DNA from: Streptomyces sp. CG 926
GTDB taxonomy: Bacteria > Actinomycetota > Actinomycetes > Streptomycetales > Streptomycetaceae
NCBI RefSeq assembly: GCF_003148825.1
Contig: NZ_QGGZ01000001.1
Coordinates: 682,001 to 746,000 of the forward strand
Direction of reading: 5' to 3'
Length of the DNA: 64,000 bases
Shown here: positions 39,081 to 47,696 of the stretch, piece by piece
How the letters are laid out: every line of letters begins with the position of its first letter
How positions within the stretch are numbered: the first letter of the stretch is position 1
Program-made: the position numbers and the translations under genes
Notes under the pieces: model-generated
Told to the model about the DNA's origin: nothing
Database searches by the model: none
The model's input: only the letters and a program-made list of their open reading frames with translations

Positions 39081-40337
39081 CTAGCGGCCGGCGGGCCCGG
39101 TCCAGCCGGTCGGGACGTGGCCGAGCCGGACGCGCTGCGGGTGGTCCCCGACGGGTACGGAGACCCGCTTGGCTCCGGTGGCGAAGTCGATGGCCGTGAC
39201 CCGGTCGGCGCCGCTCTCGGAGATCACGCAGGCGCTGCCGTCGCCGGAGACCGTGGCCCAGTACGGCTTGGCGGCGGGCACGAGCGGTCCCTCGGCGAGG
39301 GTGGCGCGGTCCACGACGGTCGCGTAGTCGTCCATGGTGCCCGCGATGCAGAGCTTCGCCCCGTCGGGGCTCATGGACATGCCGTGGTGGCGGGAGTCGT
39401 TGACCCAGGTGGTGCGGTCGGTGCTGGTGGCGGGGTTCATCGGGAGGGTCTTGAGGCGGGTGATCCGGTCGGAGGGGACGTCGTACTCCAGGAAGCCGTT
39501 GAAGAAGGACACCTGGAAGTAGAGCTTCGACTCGTCGGGGCTGAAGGACACCGGGCGGACGGCGTCGGACAGGTCGCGGCGGCCGAAGGCGTCCAGCCGC
39601 TCCCGCATGTCGATCACCCGGACGGTGCGGAAGGTCTGCGCGTCGACCACGGTGATCTTGCGGTCGCCCTTCGTCCAGTCCAACCAGGGCGCGTCGAGGG
39701 CGGTGTTCACCTCGCCGATGGAGCTGTTCCACAGGAACCGGCCGTCGCGGGTGAAGGTGTTCTCGTGCGGCTTGTCCCCGGTACCGAAGGAGCCGACCTG
39801 CCGCCCGGTGGTGATGTCCAGGACGTGCACGGTGTTGGAGGTGGAGGCCGAGACGGCGACGCGGGTCCCGTCCGGCGAGACCGCCATGTGGTCGGAGCGG
39901 TACCCGGACACGGGGAAGCGCCAGTTGACGCGTCCGGTGGTCACGTCGATGGACACGACGTCGGCGAAGCTGGGGCGGGAGACGACGACGGCGGAGCCGT
40001 CCGGGGTGGTGAACATGTCGTCGACGAACTGGTCGTGCCCCTCGCCCGCGCTCTCCCGGATGCCGAGGAAGAAGGCGAGCTTCACGGGGTTGAGGTAGAT
40101 CTCGCGCAACCGCTCCGCCTTGTCGGGGACCACGTCGATCCGACCGACCTTGGCGAGATCGCCGGTGGAGGCGAGGACGTCGGCGGTCCCCTCCCAGTTG
40201 TTCCCGACGAAGAGCACCTCGCGCAGGCCGTCGCCCGGGGCGGTCGCCGCCGGAGCGGTCGCCGCCGGGGCCGGCGTGAAGGCGGTGAGCAGGGTGGCCG
40301 CGGCCAGCAGGCCCAGGTTTCGCACGGTACGCAACAT
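39081..40337 (-). CDS. Secreted YVTN/YncE-like beta-propeller protein
   Basis: 418 residues. The signal peptide is MLRTVRNLGLLAAATLLTAFTPAPA with a likely AXA cleavage near 25-32. The mature chain has repeated blades with SPDGTRVAVS, TPDGSAVVV, SFSPDESKLYF and SMSPDGAKLC, each followed by a VLDITTG- or VVDAQTF-type strand, as in YncE/YVTN proteins. Such proteins form seven-bladed propellers; the function is usually unknown, sometimes copper- or DNA-related. Ser/Asp-rich turns give no catalytic motif. It is closed by a hairpin shared with convergent-side sequences near xdhC. Confidence 0.85.
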   Translation of the reverse strand: MLRTVRNLGLLAAATLLTAFTPAPAATAPAATAPGDGLREVLFVGNNWEGTADVLASTGDLAKVGRIDVVPDKAERLREIYLNPVKLAFFLGIRESAGEGHDQFVDDMFTTPDGSAVVVSRPSFADVVSIDVTTGRVNWRFPVSGYRSDHMAVSPDGTRVAVSASTSNTVHVLDITTGRQVGSFGTGDKPHENTFTRDGRFLWNSSIGEVNTALDAPWLDWTKGDRKITVVDAQTFRTVRVIDMRERLDAFGRRDLSDAVRPVSFSPDESKLYFQVSFFNGFLEYDVPSDRITRLKTLPMNPATSTDRTTWVNDSRHHGMSMSPDGAKLCIAGTMDDYATVVDRATLAEGPLVPAAKPYWATVSGDGSACVISESGADRVTAIDFATGAKRVSVPVGDHPQRVRLGHVPTGWTGPAGR

Positions 40338-40412
40338 CCGCTCAACTCCGGTACGGGGAAGGGATGGAGAGGGTGCCTCCTATTACCGGCGGGTAAGATA
40401 GGGGGAACGTCG

Positions 40413-40444
40413 AAAGGGCGCAACCCCCACGGGGTGCGCCCTTT
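40413..40444. terminator. Hairpin with A and T runs between the propeller gene start and xdhC end
   Basis: AAAGGGCGCAACCCC pairs with GGGGTGCGCCCTTT and is flanked by T-rich sequence. It lies upstream of the propeller gene and downstream of the leftward xdhC gene, so it should terminate xdhC. Confidence 0.8.
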
Positions 40445-40495
40445 TCTCACGTTCGGTTGCTCAGGTTCGGATTCTCACGTTCGGCCGTCATGCCT

Positions 40496-41647
40496 TCAAG
40501 CGACGGAACCGATCCGGTCGAGCATCGCGTGCGAGACGTCCGGGTGGATCGGGATGTGCGCGCCGGTCAGGGCCGCGCCGGTGCCGCCGCGGCGGTTCGC
40601 GACGATCTCGGCGGCGATGGACAGCGCGGTCTCCTCCGGCGAGCGGGCGCCGAGGTCCAGGCCGATCGGGGAGCGCAGCCGGGCCAGTTCCAGCTCGGTC
40701 ACCCCGACCTGACGCAGCCGCTCGTTGCGGTCCTCGTGGGTACGGCGGGATCCCATGGCGCCCACATAGGCGACGGGCAGCTTGAGGGCCAGTTCGAGGA
40801 GCGGGACGTCGAACTTGGCGTCGTGGGTGAGCACGCACAGGACGGTCCGGCCGTCCACGGCGGTGCTCTGCAGGTAGCGGTGGGGCCAGTCGACCACGAT
40901 CTCGTCCGCGTCGGGGAAGCGGGTCTTCGTCGCGAAGACGGGCCGCGCGTCGCACACGGTCACCCGGTAGCCGAGGAACTTGCCGATCCGTACGAGGGCG
41001 GAGGCGAAGTCGATGGCACCGAAGACGATCATCCGCGGGGGCGGGACGCTGGATTCGACGAGGACCTTCAGCGGCTCGCCGCAGAGCCTGCCGTCGGCGC
41101 CGATCTCCAGCACGCCGGTGCGCCCGGCGTCGAGCATGGCGCGGGCCTCCTCGGCGACGGTGCGGTCCAGCTCGGGGTGTCCGCCGAGGCCGCCCTGGTG
41201 GCCGCCTTCGCTGCGGACGAACACGGCGCGGCCCATGAGCTCGGCCGGCCCCTGCGCGATCCGGGCCACCGCCGCGGCCTCACCGCGGGCGGCGGCGGCC
41301 AGCCCGGCCGCGAAGACCTCCCGTGCGGGAGAGCCCACGCGGACCGGGGTGACCAGGATGTCGATGATTCCGCCGCAGGTCAGGCCCACGGCGAAGGCAT
41401 CGTCGTCGCTGTACCCGAAGCGCTCGTGGACGGTCTCGCCGTCCTCCAGCGCCTGGCGACACAGCTCGTACACCGCACCTTCCACGCAGCCACCGGAGAC
41501 CGAGCCGATGGCCGTGCCCTCGCTGTCGACGGCGAGCGCGGCCCCGGGCTGCCGGGGTGCGCTTCCGCCGACCGCCACCACGGTGGCGACCGCGAAGTCA
41601 CGCCCCTGCTCGACCCACCGGTTCAGCTCTTCGGCGATGTCCAGCAT
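40496..41647 (-). CDS. xdhC: XdhC/CoxI-family molybdenum cofactor insertion protein
   Basis: 383 residues from ATG 41647, with GGAGGCCCCC upstream. The N-terminal XdhC/CoxI domain (VATVVAVGGSAPRQPGAALAV, GSVSGGCVEGAVYE with the conserved Cys, GLTCGGIIDILV) precedes a C-terminal Rossmann domain (MIVFGAIDFASALVRIGKFLGY) and VAYVGAMGSRRTHEDR. XdhC proteins bind molybdopterin and help sulfurate and insert it into xanthine dehydrogenase, the operon 2 kb away on the same strand. It is separated from the permease gene by 102 bp, so it may be cotranscribed with it. Confidence 0.93.
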   Translation of the reverse strand: MLDIAEELNRWVEQGRDFAVATVVAVGGSAPRQPGAALAVDSEGTAIGSVSGGCVEGAVYELCRQALEDGETVHERFGYSDDDAFAVGLTCGGIIDILVTPVRVGSPAREVFAAGLAAAARGEAAAVARIAQGPAELMGRAVFVRSEGGHQGGLGGHPELDRTVAEEARAMLDAGRTGVLEIGADGRLCGEPLKVLVESSVPPPRMIVFGAIDFASALVRIGKFLGYRVTVCDARPVFATKTRFPDADEIVVDWPHRYLQSTAVDGRTVLCVLTHDAKFDVPLLELALKLPVAYVGAMGSRRTHEDRNERLRQVGVTELELARLRSPIGLDLGARSPEETALSIAAEIVANRRGGTGAALTGAHIPIHPDVSHAMLDRIGSVA

Positions 41648-41749
41648 GGGGGCCTCCTCGGAGGTTCGGTTCCAGTATCGGATACGCGCGTCGGTTGCGC
41701 GGATCGGCTACGTGGAGGTGCGGGTACGTGATGATCGGATGGTTCCGGG

Positions 41750-43213
41750 TCAGCCGACCCCGAGCCAGTGCTCGATCGGGTTCAGGGCGAAGAACACCAG
41801 GAAGATCGCGGTCAGCGCCCACATGAAGCCGCCGATCTCCCGGGCCTTGCCCTGAGCGATCTTGATGGCGACGTAGGAGATCACACCGGCGGCGACGCCG
41901 GCCGTGATCGAGTACGTGAACGGCATGATCACGACGGTCAGGAAGACCGGGATCGCGGTCGCGCTGTCGGCCCAGTCCACGTGGCGGGCGTTCTGCATCA
42001 TCATGGCGCCGATGACGACCAGGGCCGCGGAGGCGACCTCACCCGGGACGATCTGCGTGAGCGGGGTGAAGAAGAGGCAGGCGGCGAAGAACAGGCCGGT
42101 GACGACGGAGGCGAGGCCCGTACGGGCACCCTCGCCGACGCCGGTCGCGGACTCGACGAAGACGGTCTGGCCGGAGCCGCCCGCGACGCCACCGATGGCG
42201 CCACCGGCGCCGTCGATGAAGAGCGCCTTGGACAGGCCCGGCATGCGGCCCTTGTCGTCGGCCAGCTTGGCCTCGGTACCGACACCGATGATGGTGGCCA
42301 TGGCGTCGAAGAAGCCGGCGAGCACCAGCGTGAAGACGATCATGCCGACCGTCATGTAGCCGACGTCGCCCCAGCCGCCGAAGGAGACGTCACCGAAGAG
42401 CGAGAAGTTCGGCATCGAGACCGCGGAGCCGTCCAGCTCCGGCGGGCCGTTCTTCCAGGCCTTCGGGTCGATGTCCACGATGGCGTTGAGGATCGCGGCC
42501 AGCACGGTACCGCCGACGATGCCGATCAGGATCGCGCCGGGCACCTTGCGGGCCTGGAGCATGAAGATGGCGACCAGGGTGATGCAGAAGAGCAGCACGG
42601 GCCAGCCGGACAGCTCACCGACCGCACCGAGCTGGACGGGGGGACCGAACTCCGGACCCTTGCCGACGAAACCGGCCTTGACGAAGCCGATCAGGGCGAC
42701 GAAGAGGCCGATGCCCATGGTGATGGCGTGCTTGAGCGCGAGCGGGATCGCGTTCATGATCATCTCTCGGAGGCCGGTGACGACCAGGAGACAGATCACG
42801 ACACCGTAGATCACACACATGCCCATGGCCTGGGGCCAGGTCATCTGGGGGGCGACCTGCGAGGCCAGCACGCCGGAGACGGAGAGACCGGCGGCGAGGG
42901 CGAGCGGCACCTTGCCGACGAAGCCCATGAGGAGCGTCGTGACGGCGGCGGCGAACGCGGTGGCGGTGATGATCGCCGATCCGTCCATCACCGTGCCGGC
43001 GACGTCCTTGCCCGACAGGAGCAGGGGGTTGAGCAGGAGGATGTACGCCATCGCCATGAAGGTCGTGATACCGCCACGGACCTCGTTGCCGACGTTCGAG
43101 CCTCTGTGCGTTATATGGAAATAGCGGTCGAGCCAGGACCGTCCGGCGGGCGGCTGAGAGCCGTCGCCGGCCTCCTCCGCGGTGGTCTTGGGCTCTACTG
43201 ACGATTGGGTCAT
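41750..43213 (-). CDS. NCS2-family purine permease (AzgA-like)
   Basis: 487 residues from ATG 43213, with TTGGGAG upstream. About 12-14 hydrophobic segments are visible. GGITTFMAMAYILLLNPLLLS and the TVFVESATGVGEGARTGLASVVTGL motif are typical of the AzgA/PbuG branch of the nucleobase:cation symporter-2 family, which takes up hypoxanthine, guanine or adenine with protons. Its place between xanthine dehydrogenase and XdhC fits supply of purine substrate. A terminator and about 300 bp separate it from the dehydrogenase operon, so it probably has its own promoter. Confidence 0.93.
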   Translation of the reverse strand: MTQSSVEPKTTAEEAGDGSQPPAGRSWLDRYFHITHRGSNVGNEVRGGITTFMAMAYILLLNPLLLSGKDVAGTVMDGSAIITATAFAAAVTTLLMGFVGKVPLALAAGLSVSGVLASQVAPQMTWPQAMGMCVIYGVVICLLVVTGLREMIMNAIPLALKHAITMGIGLFVALIGFVKAGFVGKGPEFGPPVQLGAVGELSGWPVLLFCITLVAIFMLQARKVPGAILIGIVGGTVLAAILNAIVDIDPKAWKNGPPELDGSAVSMPNFSLFGDVSFGGWGDVGYMTVGMIVFTLVLAGFFDAMATIIGVGTEAKLADDKGRMPGLSKALFIDGAGGAIGGVAGGSGQTVFVESATGVGEGARTGLASVVTGLFFAACLFFTPLTQIVPGEVASAALVVIGAMMMQNARHVDWADSATAIPVFLTVVIMPFTYSITAGVAAGVISYVAIKIAQGKAREIGGFMWALTAIFLVFFALNPIEHWLGVG

Positions 43214-43533
43214 GGTGCCTAACTCCCAAGGTTCAAAGGGGCACCCGCTTGGAGATTGGAGACGCGGGATTTGGGATGCTGCGTTTGGCTGCACGACCCG
43301 GGGTGACGGCCCGAGGCGACGCGAATGTTCACTGCGTGTACTGCGGGTAGTGCGGGGGTGACCGCTGGTACTACGGGGGTTCTTGCAGGGGTACTGCCAG
43401 GTGAAGGGACCGCGAGCGGTGCGGTACTTCGTACATCCTCCGGGCGGTATGCGGTGAAGTGTGACGTTCCCATGCACACCGCCCGGAGAGTCTGAGGGGT
43501 CCGGGGGCCTCGCGGCCCCCGGACCACGCCGTC
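43214..43533. other. 320-bp gap: dehydrogenase terminator and permease promoter region
   Basis: Apart from the terminator at 43498-43525, the gap holds a second, looser inverted repeat (CCGGGCGGT at 43440 with ACCGCCCGG at 43478) and several near-repeats of GTACTGC/GGGGGT between 43330 and 43400. No reading frame here looks coding. Confidence 0.6.
43498..43525 (-). terminator. Terminator of the xanthine dehydrogenase operon
   Basis: A perfect 12-bp stem (GGTCCGGGGGCC and complement) with the tetraloop TCGC starts 8 bp after the stop of the molybdenum subunit gene. Confidence 0.9.
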
Positions 43534-45936
43534 CTAGAGGGTCCCGGTAAGGGCTTCCGGACGGATCGGCGTCTTGTTGATCTCCAGACCCGTCGCCTGC
43601 CGGATCGCCGCGATGACGGCCGGTGTGGACGAGAGGGTCGGGGCCTCGCCCATACCGCGCAGGCCGTAGGGGGCCTTCGGGTCGGCGAGCTCCAGGACGT
43701 CGACCGGAATGGTCGGGGTGTCGAGGATGGTCGGGATCAGGTAGTCCGTGAAGGAGGGGTTGCGCACCTTCGCGGTCTTCGGGTCCACGATGATCTCTTC
43801 CATGATCGCGACGCCGAGCCCCTGGGTGGTACCACCCTGGATCTGGCCGACCACGGAAAGCATGTTGAGCGCCTTGCCGACGTCCTGCGCGGTCGCCAGC
43901 TCGACGACCTTGACCAGGCCGAGCTCGGTGTCCACCTCGACGACCGCGCGGTGCGCGGCGAAGGTGTACTGGACGTGGCCGTTGCCTTGGCCGGTGACCA
44001 GGTCGAAGGGCTCGGTCGGCGCGTGGCGGAACTCGAGTTCGAGGTCGATGGCCTCGCCCTCCAGGATGTCGGCGATGTCCGCGAGGACCTCGCCGCCGTC
44101 GGTGACGACCTTGCCGCCTTCGAGGAGCAGCTCGGCCGTGGCCCACGCCGGGTGGTACGAGCCGTTCTTGCGGCGGCCGATCTCCAGGAGGGCCTCGCGG
44201 ACGGCCTCACAGGTGTTCTTCACCGCGCCACCGGTCATGTACGTCTGCCGGGAGGCGGAAGTGGAACCGGCGGAGCCGACCTGCGTGTCGGCCGGGTGGA
44301 TGGTCACCTGCGTGACACCCAGCTCGGTACGGGCGATCTGCGTGTGGACGGTGATACCGCCCTGGCCGACCTCCGCCATGGCCGTGTGGACCATCGCGAC
44401 GGGCTCGCCGTTGATGACCTCGAGGCGCACGCGGGCGGTCGAGTAGTCGTCGAAGCCCTCGGAGAAGCCGACGTTCTTGATGCCGACCGCGTAGCCGACG
44501 CCGCGGACGACGCCCTCACCGTGGGTGGTGTTCGAGAGGCCACCGGGCAGCGCGCGGACGTCCGCGCTCTCGCCGGCGGACTCCCACTGGCGCTCCGGCG
44601 GCAGCGGGCGGGCCTTGACCCGGCGCAGCAGCTCGGCGACCGGCGCCGGGGCGTCCACGACCTGGCCGGTGGGCATGATCGTGCCCTGCTCCATGGCGTT
44701 CAGCTGACGGAACTCGACCGGGTCCATACCCAGCTTCGCCGCGAGCTTGTCCATCTGGGCCTCGTAGGCGAAGCAGGCCTGGACGGCGCCGAAGCCGCGC
44801 ATCGCGCCACAGGGCGGGTTGTTCGTGTAGAGCGCGATCGCCTCGATGTCCACGTCCTCCAGGACGTAGGGACCCACCGAGAGGGAGGAGGCGTTGCCCA
44901 CGACCGCCGGGGAGGCGGACGCGTACGCCCCGCCGTCCAGGACGATCTTGCACTTCATGTGCGTGAGCTTGCCGTCCTTGGTGGCGCCGTGCTCGTAGTA
45001 GAGCTTCGCCGGGTGGCGGTGGACGTGGCCGAAGAAGGACTCGAAGCGGTTGTAGACGATCTTGACCGGCTTGTTCGTGGCGAGGGCCAGCAGGCAGGCG
45101 TGGATCTGCATCGAGATGTCCTCGCGGCCACCGAAGGCCCCGCCGACGCCCGAGAGCGTCATACGGACCTTCTCCGGCGGCAGGCCCAGGACCGGGGCGA
45201 TCTGCTGGAGGTCCGAGTGCAGCCACTGGGTGGCGACGTAGAGCTCGACACCGCCGTCCTCGGACGGCACGGCCAGACCGGACTCCGGACCGAGGAAGGC
45301 CTGGTCCTGCATGCCGAAGGTGTACTCGCCCTCGACGATCACGTCGGCGCGCTTGCGGGCCTCTTCCACGTTGCCGCGGATGATCGGCTGGCGGTGCACG
45401 ATGTTCGGGTGCGGGACGTGACCGATGTGGTGGTCGTCGCGGCCCTCGTGGATGAGCGGCGCGTCGGCGGCGAGGGCGGAGGCCTCGTCCGTGACGAGCG
45501 GCAGCTCGCGGTAGTCGATCTTGATCTTGGCGGCCGCGCGGCGGGCGGTCTCCGGGTGGTCGGCGGCCACGAGGGCGACCGGCTCACCGTGGTGACGCAC
45601 CCGGCCGTTGGCGAGCACCGGGGTGTCCTGGATCTCCAGGCCGTAGTTCTTCATCTCGGCCGGCAGGTCGTCGTACGTCAGCACCGAGTACACGCCGGGC
45701 ATGGCGAGCGCCTCGGAGACGTCGATGGAGACGATCTCGGCGTGGGCGACGGTGCTGCGCAGCGTCTGGCCCCAGAGCATGTCCTCGTGCCACATGTCCG
45801 AGGAGTACGCGAACTCGCCGGTGACCTTGAGGGTGCCGTCCGGGCGGAGAATCGATTCGCCGATGCCGCCCTTGTTGTGCTTCTGGGTGACGTTCGTCGG
45901 CGTACCGGCGGGCACGGTGCGGGTGTTCTGCGCCAT
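43534..45936 (-). CDS. Xanthine dehydrogenase, molybdopterin-binding subunit
   Basis: 800 residues, full length for the large subunit. GESILRPDGTLKVTGEFAYS opens the first aldehyde-oxidase-type domain. GGAFGGREDISMQIHA and NPPCGAMRGFGAVQACFAYE are Moco-pocket motifs. AEVGQGGITVHTQIARTELG and the late YGLRGMGEAP carry the second pocket and the catalytic Glu. It oxidises hypoxanthine to xanthine and xanthine to urate, passing electrons to the Fe-S and FAD subunits. Starts 2 bp after the Fe-S subunit gene stop and is the last gene of the three-gene operon. Confidence 0.94.
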   Translation of the reverse strand: MAQNTRTVPAGTPTNVTQKHNKGGIGESILRPDGTLKVTGEFAYSSDMWHEDMLWGQTLRSTVAHAEIVSIDVSEALAMPGVYSVLTYDDLPAEMKNYGLEIQDTPVLANGRVRHHGEPVALVAADHPETARRAAAKIKIDYRELPLVTDEASALAADAPLIHEGRDDHHIGHVPHPNIVHRQPIIRGNVEEARKRADVIVEGEYTFGMQDQAFLGPESGLAVPSEDGGVELYVATQWLHSDLQQIAPVLGLPPEKVRMTLSGVGGAFGGREDISMQIHACLLALATNKPVKIVYNRFESFFGHVHRHPAKLYYEHGATKDGKLTHMKCKIVLDGGAYASASPAVVGNASSLSVGPYVLEDVDIEAIALYTNNPPCGAMRGFGAVQACFAYEAQMDKLAAKLGMDPVEFRQLNAMEQGTIMPTGQVVDAPAPVAELLRRVKARPLPPERQWESAGESADVRALPGGLSNTTHGEGVVRGVGYAVGIKNVGFSEGFDDYSTARVRLEVINGEPVAMVHTAMAEVGQGGITVHTQIARTELGVTQVTIHPADTQVGSAGSTSASRQTYMTGGAVKNTCEAVREALLEIGRRKNGSYHPAWATAELLLEGGKVVTDGGEVLADIADILEGEAIDLELEFRHAPTEPFDLVTGQGNGHVQYTFAAHRAVVEVDTELGLVKVVELATAQDVGKALNMLSVVGQIQGGTTQGLGVAIMEEIIVDPKTAKVRNPSFTDYLIPTILDTPTIPVDVLELADPKAPYGLRGMGEAPTLSSTPAVIAAIRQATGLEINKTPIRPEALTGTL

Positions 45937-45938
45937 GG

Positions 45939-46544
45939 TCAGACCGCCTCTCCCTGACGGGCGGCCGCGAGGCGGACCGCGTCGAGGATCTTCTCGTAAC
46001 CCGTGCAGCGGCAGAGGTTGCCGGACAGGGCCTCACGGATGTCCTGGTCGGACGGGGAGGAGTTCTCCTCCAGGAGCGCGTCCGCCTGGATCAGCAGACC
46101 CGGGGTGCAGAAGCCGCACTGGACGGCGCCGGCGTCGATGAACGCCTGCTGGATGGTGGAGAGCTCCACGCCCTCGCCGGTCTGCGAGTCGGCGGGCCGG
46201 GCCTGCCACTGCTTGGCCGCGTCCAGGGACACGCCCTTGCCGCCGCAGCCGCCGCCGGTGCCGCAGGCACCGCCGTGGCCGTGCTCGTCACGCTGCTTGG
46301 AGAACTCCGCCAGGCCCTCGACGGTCACGACGTCGCGACCCTCGACCTGACCGGCGGCCACCAGACACGAACAGACCGGCACGCCGTCGAGACGGACGGT
46401 GCAGGAACCGCACTCGCCCTGCTCACAGGCGTTCTTGGAGCCCGGCAGACCCAGGCGCTCACGCAGGACGTAGAGAAGGGACTCGCCCTCCCACACATCG
46501 TCGGCTTCCTGCTGACGGCCGTTGACCGTGAAATTGACGCGCAT
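45939..46544 (-). CDS. Xanthine dehydrogenase, 2Fe-2S subunit, with a Cys/Gly-rich insert
   Basis: 201 residues, about 40 longer than the usual 160-residue subunit. The first plant-type 2Fe-2S cluster is bound by Cys40, Cys45, Cys48 and Cys60 (CEQGECGSC...CSC). The second is bound by Cys143, Cys146, Cys178 and Cys180 (CGFC...LCRC). The extra segment, about 82-125, joins the two domains; it contains HGHGGACGTGGGCGGKG with additional Cys94 and Cys100 and two His. It transfers electrons between Moco and FAD. Gaps of 2 bp on both sides place it in the middle of the operon. Confidence 0.94.
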   Translation of the reverse strand: MRVNFTVNGRQQEADDVWEGESLLYVLRERLGLPGSKNACEQGECGSCTVRLDGVPVCSCLVAAGQVEGRDVVTVEGLAEFSKQRDEHGHGGACGTGGGCGGKGVSLDAAKQWQARPADSQTGEGVELSTIQQAFIDAGAVQCGFCTPGLLIQADALLEENSSPSDQDIREALSGNLCRCTGYEKILDAVRLAAARQGEAV

Positions 46545-46546
46545 GA

Positions 46547-47443
46547 TTACGCAGCCCCTTCAAGCGAGCGGCCGTTGCCGGTACCGCGGTACTGCTCCCA
46601 GGTCCAGACGAGCTGGCGGCGAGCCATGATGCCGACCGCGTGACGGCGGTACTTCGCCGTGCCACGGACGTCGTCGATCGGGTTGGCCGCGCCGGAGGCG
46701 AGGTCACCGAACTGCTTGGCGATCGACGGGGTGATGACCTTGCCGGACTCCCAGAAGCCACCCTCTTCGAGCGCGGCGTTCAGGAACTCCTCGGCGACCT
46801 TCGCCCGGATCGGGGTCGGCGCGGCCGAACCGATTCCGGTGCGGACCGTGCGGGTCTGCGGGTGCAGCGCCAGGCCGAACGCGCAGACCGCGATGACCAT
46901 CGCGTTGCGGGAGCCGACCTTGGAGTACTGCTGGGGGCCGTCCGCCTTCTTGACGTGAACGGTCTTGATGAGCTCGTCGGCGGCGAGCGCGTTGCGCTTC
47001 ACACCTGTGTAGAACTCGTCGATCGGGATGAGGCGGGAGCCGCGTACGGATTCCACCTCGACCTCGGCACCCGCCGCGAGCAGCGCGGGGTGGGAGTCGC
47101 CGGCCGGAGAGGCGCAACCGAGGTTGCCGCCGACACCGCCGCGGTTGCGGATCTGCGGGGACGCGACCGTGTGCGAGGCGAGCGCGAGTCCCGGAAGTTC
47201 CGTGCGGAGGTTCTCCATGATCTGCGTGTACGGGACGGAGGCGCCCAGGCGAACCACATCCTCGCCGACCTCCCATTCCCGCAGCAGACCGATGCGGTTC
47301 AGGTCCAGGAGGTACTCCGGCCGGCGGTGGTCGAAGTTGATCTCGACCATCACGTCGGTGCCACCCGCAATCGGCACAGCTGAGGGGAACTCGGCCTTGG
47401 CGGCGAGCGCCTCCTCCCAGCTGGCGGGGCGAAGGAAGTCCAT
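46547..47443 (-). CDS. Xanthine dehydrogenase, FAD-binding subunit
   Basis: 298 residues. The FAD-binding motif is VPIAGGTDVMVE near 23-34; a second contact is the ASPQIRNRGGVGGNLGCASPAGD segment near 95-117. The C-terminal half has the CO dehydrogenase flavoprotein-type domain (SAAPTPIRAKVAEEFL). It passes electrons from the Fe-S subunit to NAD+. First gene of the operon; ATG 47443 follows GAAGAAGAGAG. The 253-bp gap to the divergent pucR gene holds the promoters. Confidence 0.93.
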   Translation of the reverse strand: MDFLRPASWEEALAAKAEFPSAVPIAGGTDVMVEINFDHRRPEYLLDLNRIGLLREWEVGEDVVRLGASVPYTQIMENLRTELPGLALASHTVASPQIRNRGGVGGNLGCASPAGDSHPALLAAGAEVEVESVRGSRLIPIDEFYTGVKRNALAADELIKTVHVKKADGPQQYSKVGSRNAMVIAVCAFGLALHPQTRTVRTGIGSAAPTPIRAKVAEEFLNAALEEGGFWESGKVITPSIAKQFGDLASGAANPIDDVRGTAKYRRHAVGIMARRQLVWTWEQYRGTGNGRSLEGAA

Positions 47444-47696
47444 GAGCGGCTCTCTTCTTCTTCATCGTGTCGTTTACTTCAAGCCAGGAGGCCTGAGAGT
47501 CCTCGACTGGTCGTTCATGTGCTGTTAACGCGGTGTGGACCCAGTACACAAGCCACTCGCCCCGGGGTGCAGTCACTGAAACCATGAAGGAGTTGGCTGA
47601 CGACCTCCCTCGTCTTGTAGATTCGTATGAAAGGCAGGATGCGACGACCTGCCCGATTTCCAACGGCAACATTCGAGACAGATCGGCGGCGACATC

